From Onchidella celtica (taxonomy: Eukaryota; Mollusca; Gastropoda; Systellommatophora; Onchidiidae): a DNA stretch of 64,000 bases. The position numbers were made by a program, and so were the translations under genes. The stretch is from assembly GCA_963931925.1 (NCBI GenBank), contig OZ007570.1, positions 65,589,870-65,653,869 on the forward strand. The letters are read 5' to 3'. The notes under the pieces are model-generated. The model did no database searches, was not told the DNA's origin, and saw only the letters and a program-made list of their open reading frames with translations. Every line of letters begins with the position of its first letter. Positions within the stretch are counted from its first letter, which is position 1. This document shows positions 61,001 to 64,000 of the stretch, in pieces.

Positions 61001-63734
61001 TTAGATATAGAGACAGTTGGATCACAGCATTGTGTTTTTTGTTTTCATTGTTTCATGGTAAGATATTTTTTACGCATGATTTAAAATGGGTTCTCTTTTG
61101 TTTCTAAAAAAAAAAGTAAAAATTGCAGAATTTCAGAGTTCGGGACCACTGGTATTTTAAATTCAGTTTATTTTTATGAGATACTCAAATTTCCTATGGT
61201 ATTGTTTTTGTGAAGATGCAAAGAAAAACTTAGTCTGCCTCAGATGCAAGGAAAAGTACCTGATTGGGAGACAGCAAGTGGAGAACTCTGGCGTCATAGC
61301 AGTGCATGCTATACAATTATACCCATTGCTTGGGGATTGGACCGGTAGATATGTGGCAAAATTGATTGACTTTGAGCCTGTGTGGCTTCCATCTCATCAA
61401 CAGTGCCTGTTAAAAATACATAAATTATGAGGACAGAAATGTCTTAGCAAATATCCTTTGACTAAACAGAGAACATGGCATGTTCTATAACTTCAAATTT
61501 TGCAGCAAGTGAAGTACAGTCACAACCTGCACCGTTTGCTCATAGCTCAGTTTTGATGTTACCAAAGTTACTAGATTGAAAAGTTTTGTAAGTCCATACA
61601 CCAGACAGTTTGCTCTTATTTTCATTGTACAGTGGACTTCACCTGAGTTGAACTTCTCTTGAGCTGATCTTTTTTGGTGGAACTGGCACCGTTGCATCAT
61701 ATTTTATATTAAAATAAAACGATTGTGTTGACTTCAACTCAAGCGTCGCGACGCCTGTGTTGACTTTTATTTCCTGTCCCATCTCTTATTCCAGTTGTTG
61801 AACCCCAAACGGGTGAGTTGATCTCGGTTATCCGACCAATGAAATTGAGTCGACATCACAACTATCCGTCACCAACACTCCCCCGTTGGCGACGCAATAT
61901 GCACACTACAGCATGCTGATAGGCTGTACGGTCTCTGTTTTCACACACAGTCACGCAGGTAGTGAGTCCACGTGGGTCATACGACTACACACGGTGTCAT
62001 GGACAATGCCCCTCCCTCTCAGTCCTTCTCCCACGCATACTTCAAAAATACCACACCCAACACCAGAAGCAAGGGAACGCTCATAGGCTAGACCCAAGGC
62101 CAAAGCAGGTCTAGAGGCCTGTGGTCAAGCCAGCGGCGTGAGGATGTTTTGACTGGCAGCCAGTTCACTGGCGAGAATCACAAAGACTAAGACTAAGCTT
62201 TCAGTTTCAAGGGCTCTCCCTGCACTATCAGAAGGCGTGGCATCGGCATGCGAATTGTTGTTCAACACATTTGCATTAGATCTATTATCTCATTTTCCCC
62301 TAAGCTGACTATCATCTAGAGTTGTCTGTGTCTAAGACCCAATCAGAAACAAGCTCTGAAATGATCTTTGCCCCAAATGCCCACGTTGGCTCATTAATAC
62401 GTAGTGCTAATCTGGATAAACCATTGTTTAGCGCTCGGGGGTATCATGGTTCGTTCTGAAGAAAATTACAGCTGTCAAGTGTCAGTGTCAGCATCATAAG
62501 TCAGATCATTGGCTAGAGACTTGCAGACAAACATTTCGTTGGTTAATTCATTATTAACTGAAATAAGGCACAGCAGCGAATGTTTTACTGACCACATAAA
62601 AACCATGTGCACAGCGGTAGTGTGTTAGTCAGCAAGGGTCAATGTGACCTAGATAAGATTTCCTCCGTGAGTGAGGTCACTGATCTGGTCAACGGGCTTG
62701 ACCAGTAGCGTCGGCTGGAGGTTTTCATAAGCACAGACGTTGGAGGGTATCCCGAATTCAGGTACTGCACCCTGCCATCTAGTTTATGGTTTTATGAGTG
62801 GCAAGCCAAGATTAGGAACTGGAGTGCACTGACCAACCATTGCAGTCAGTTTGAATGCGTTTCACCGGACCCTGCGCGTGCGCGCGCACCCCCCCCCCCC
62901 CAATGTAAAGTTAATATTGGTTACATCGGGTCGGCGACGGATGAGTTGATCCACGGATGTGTTGATCTTTTTTTTTTTTATCCCCCGATGACATCAACTC
63001 AAGCATAGTTGACTGTATATTCCTAGTCTGGACATTTGGCTTTACATGCCCAGGTGAAGTGTGCCAGCCAGCAAAAGTCATTCAAGATTTTTGTGAGGCC
63101 TCTGTTCAGGGATGACCATTGGAACTTCTTTCATCCTAACTGTTTTGACTTTGCTGGAGCAGTGTGGCTTGTGGCTGAACAGGCAATGGAGGAGTGACAT
63201 TTCTACTGCAAAGGTTGCATCTAATGATTGTCTCAGATCTTCACGAAATATCATAAAAACCACAGAAAAACTGTGGGGTCGCACAGGGCTATAAGCAAAG
63301 TCAAAATTTTGCAACATATGACCTTTTCTTTTTGCCCAATTTTGACTTTGTCTCAGATCTGTTGAGGTTGTAGCATTCTTTTCTGTGGGCCTGCATGTCT
63401 TCCTCTGTGTTCATCAGTTTCTCTTTCTATCTTGAAGTATTGGCACAGACTTCAAGGTTGTGTATATATTAAATGCATTAATAAGATTATTGTAAAGAAT
63501 ATACAAGGTGCTAAACATCTAGTTGAAAAGCACTCACTTTGCTGATAATTTATATTGATTTCATCTCTCAGGTCACTGTTTATTAGAAGTGTTGTCCAGT
63601 TACCAGCACCTACAACATGTAATTTTCAGTCTTCTGAGTGGCAGACCAGTGTTAATCATAGGCTCGGCCAAGCTGGAATCGGATGTCATCAGGCTTGTCA
63701 ATGCATTAACTGTGTTTGTTCCAGGAGCAAGAAG
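43091..63734 (+). CDS. SMCR8: SMCR8, longin/DENN partner of C9orf72 (3' end outside window)
   Basis: Sixteen in-phase exons: 43091-43294, 43727-43815, 45036-45102, 45730-45812, 46142-46187, 46431-46515, 47059-47231, 48158-48299, 48828-48889, 49046-49162, 49673-49730, 51820-51886, 53175-53253, 53992-54092, 55606-57044 and 63572-63734. They give 991 residues with the C-terminus still to come; human SMCR8 is about 937 in total. Landmarks shared with SMCR8 are EDFIMVAEFSELEGPKP (longin start), VHHLVLYD with ARGFVRPYCMAYIS, GDLETHLKDLEHT, and, in the last exon, FSLLSGRPVLIIGSAKLESD with ALTVFVPG (DENN). With C9orf72 and WDR41 it forms a GTPase-activating complex acting in autophagy and lysosome regulation. 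ATG 43091 is the first in-frame ATG after the acceptor. Introns carry many mobile elements. Confidence 0.95.
44307..44972 (+). mobile_element. tRNA-derived SINE, copy 2
   Basis: The head and core match 18675-18957. The B box is mutated (GGTTCTAAACC), so pol III activity is probably lost. After a C-run and a stretch of GTTGTGAACTGTTGTGA repeats comes a tail with GCGCTATATAAATGCT and (ATT)n, a common metazoan SINE 3' end. The tail may belong to the same SINE or to a second one. It sits in an SMCR8 intron. Confidence 0.82.
47799..47823. repeat. (CT)n microsatellite
   Basis: A pure CT run of about 25 bases in an SMCR8 intron, with TTTC repeats just before it. Confidence 0.9.
50066..51151. mobile_element. 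ACTAGCTGAGT interspersed element, copy 1
   Basis: It starts ACTAGCTGAGTACC with a small hairpin (ACCTGTTCGATGAACAGGT) and ends TTGTAGCTTTATTATATAG. Its last roughly 265 bases recur in copy 2 directly downstream. No reverse transcriptase or transposase is seen and the class is unknown. It lies in an SMCR8 intron. Confidence 0.65.
51152..51684. mobile_element. ACTAGCTGAGT interspersed element, copy 2
   Basis: It starts exactly where copy 1 ends (ACTAGCTGAGTTGCCC, with a CCCGGCCCTGCCCGGG-type hairpin) and finishes with the same TTTATTATATAG end. The 3' part (51417-51684) is almost identical to 50885-51151; the 5' part is shorter and different. Confidence 0.65.
52330..52990 (-). pseudogene. Non-LTR retrotransposon RNase H and C-terminal remnant
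   Basis: On the minus strand the frames read HKFAEIHAINLTLN, IIFSDLLSCLQSL, then EYEIIVCWIPGHTGIKVNE, the conserved blocks of LINE-encoded RNase H. After these comes a C-terminal zinc-knuckle-like segment HHFLLRGKRSP..CNCQLSIK. Stops and frame changes interrupt it. This is the 3' end of a Jockey/I-type LINE lying antisense in an SMCR8 intron. Confidence 0.85.
55606..57044 (+). CDS. SMCR8: SMCR8 long linker exon
   Basis: It encodes about 480 residues rich in Ser, Asn, Glu, Gln and Thr, with no predicted fold, lying between the N-terminal longin/uDENN part and the C-terminal DENN core. It begins AG|T GGG AAT and ends GAT G|GTAAGT. The matching vertebrate linker is also poorly conserved and disordered. 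Confidence 0.93.
58754..60380. mobile_element. DNA element with GGGTTGTATTAGATA ends
   Basis: ATGGGTTGTATTAGATA opens the left end and recurs inverted at the right (TATCTAATACAACCCAT). GCCATTTTGACGGA is also mirrored about 40-55 bases further in. It carries a partial ORF and an internal inverted repeat. No target duplication was settled. Confidence 0.8.
58888..59118 (+). pseudogene. Partial N-terminal ORF of an element-encoded protein
   Basis: The frame reads MPAVTMPDIFAYLVLKCN. This resembles the short N-terminal motif (a proline, then PDI..YLV) of uncharacterised element-linked proteins that carry SWIM/YqaJ-type nuclease domains in corals, fish and molluscs. The expected lysine-rich follow-on is different and the frame stops within 45 residues, so only a stub remains. 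The assignment is tentative. Confidence 0.3.
61630..63015. mobile_element. TA-flanked inverted-repeat element
   Basis: The left end CAGTGGACTTCACCTGAGTT and the inverted right end CAGTCAACTATGCTTGAGTT are each next to TA (61628-61629 and 63016-63017). Subterminal copies of GAGTTGATC-like sequence occur at both sides. About 500 bases of the interior (about 62170-62700) match the interior of the TTAA element at 32181-32959. Confidence 0.8.
63572..63734 (+). CDS. SMCR8: SMCR8 DENN-core exon (last in window)
   Basis: Directly after CTCTCAG the frame gives CLLEVLSSYQHLQHVIFSLL, then SGRPVLIIGSAKLESD and VNALTVFVPG. This lines up with the human HPAIYSLLSGRTLVVLGEDE region. It ends AG|GTAGAT in phase 2, so at least one further exon lies beyond 64000. 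Confidence 0.93.
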
Positions 63735-64000
63735 GTAGATTTGATTTTCATTCTTGGAAATTTCTTGGTTAAGTCCTCATCCTTTAAATGTAAATGAAAA
63801 ATGGGAATGATCTGCCCATGCCATGGTGGTTTGCAAGAATTTGGGAGCTGGAGAAATGTTGAGCTGTGTGGGGTAGGGATAAGCATGGATGACATGCAAA
63901 TGAAAGGAAGGGGGAGGAAGCATGTAACTCGTGCTTTTCTGTTAGGTACAGGATTCCAAAAATTAGAGTAACTTTCGTCTCATTTATTATCACAGACGTG

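Larger units (their letters stand above)
57045..63571 (+). other. SMCR8 intron (6.5 kb) filled with DNA elements
   Basis: Donor phase 1 at 57044 and acceptor phase 1 at 63572 give an open join (GAT G|GT CAC) that keeps SMCR8 homology, so no exon is required between them. Two large inverted-repeat elements (58754-60380 and 61630-63015) make up nearly half of it. The rest holds only short, unconvincing frames. Confidence 0.8.

Noticed and set aside
61176..61430. 84-codon plus-strand frame in the SMCR8 intron
   Set aside because: It has no SMCR8 similarity and no convincing splice sites, and the flanking exons already join in phase.
1..64000. CRISPR arrays, phage or bacterial systems
   Set aside because: The tandem repeats seen are microsatellite or element-derived. 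Spliced animal genes throughout rule out a prokaryotic context.

Overview
The window reads as animal nuclear DNA, most likely from a lophotrochozoan and probably a mollusc. The coding sequence is AT-rich, cut into small GT-AG exons and sits in large introns. tRNA-derived SINEs, many short inverted-repeat DNA elements and LTR remnants fill the rest. No bacterial operon, CRISPR array, rRNA or intact tRNA gene is visible. The species call is inference from overall character, not from a marker gene.

Three conserved genes were assembled exon by exon, with splice phases that agree at every junction. (1) A short plus-strand gene at 17180-20062 has two coding exons and encodes a 142-residue macrodomain protein, the OARD1/TARG1 ADP-ribose glycohydrolase. 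(2) A minus-strand gene from 38421 down to 26924 has eleven recognised exons. It encodes a PLP-dependent class-V aminotransferase of the isopenicillin-N-epimerase-like / cysteine-desulfhydrase-like type; only the extreme N-terminus is missing. (3) A plus-strand gene from 43091 past the right edge has sixteen exons in the window. It encodes SMCR8, the longin/DENN partner of C9orf72. OARD1 and the PLP gene converge; the PLP gene and SMCR8 diverge from a roughly 4.6 kb shared upstream region.

The left 17 kb is repeat territory. Positions 1-4980 are a fold-back array of direct and inverted copies built around a GGTATAGTCTGG/CCTAGCCC palindrome family. It is followed by a minus-strand exon with the start of a BIR (inhibitor-of-apoptosis) domain, by a 2.3 kb element with 149-bp terminal inverted repeats carrying a cysteine-rich integrase-tail-like ORF, by a long GA microsatellite, by a decayed non-LTR reverse transcriptase, and by a likely LTR edge with a tRNA-Leu-type primer-binding site.

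The introns and intergenic gaps hold more elements: TA-flanked pogo/Tigger-like inverted-repeat elements (17411-18202, 18256-19271, 25911-26717, 61630-63015), a three-level nest of DNA elements (21423-24101), a solo LTR with a perfect 5-bp target duplication (28489-29747), a TTAA-flanked piggyBac-like element (32181-32959), a retrotransposon RNase H tail (about 52330-52990), and tandem copies of an ACTAGCTGAGT element (50066-51684). The most unusual one is a 2 kb inverted-repeat element at 40591-42618, upstream of both divergent genes, whose interior repeats a GGACGTTAC...TGAC motif eight times.

All calls come from reading the sequence by eye. Family names rest on remembered family features, and no database search was run.
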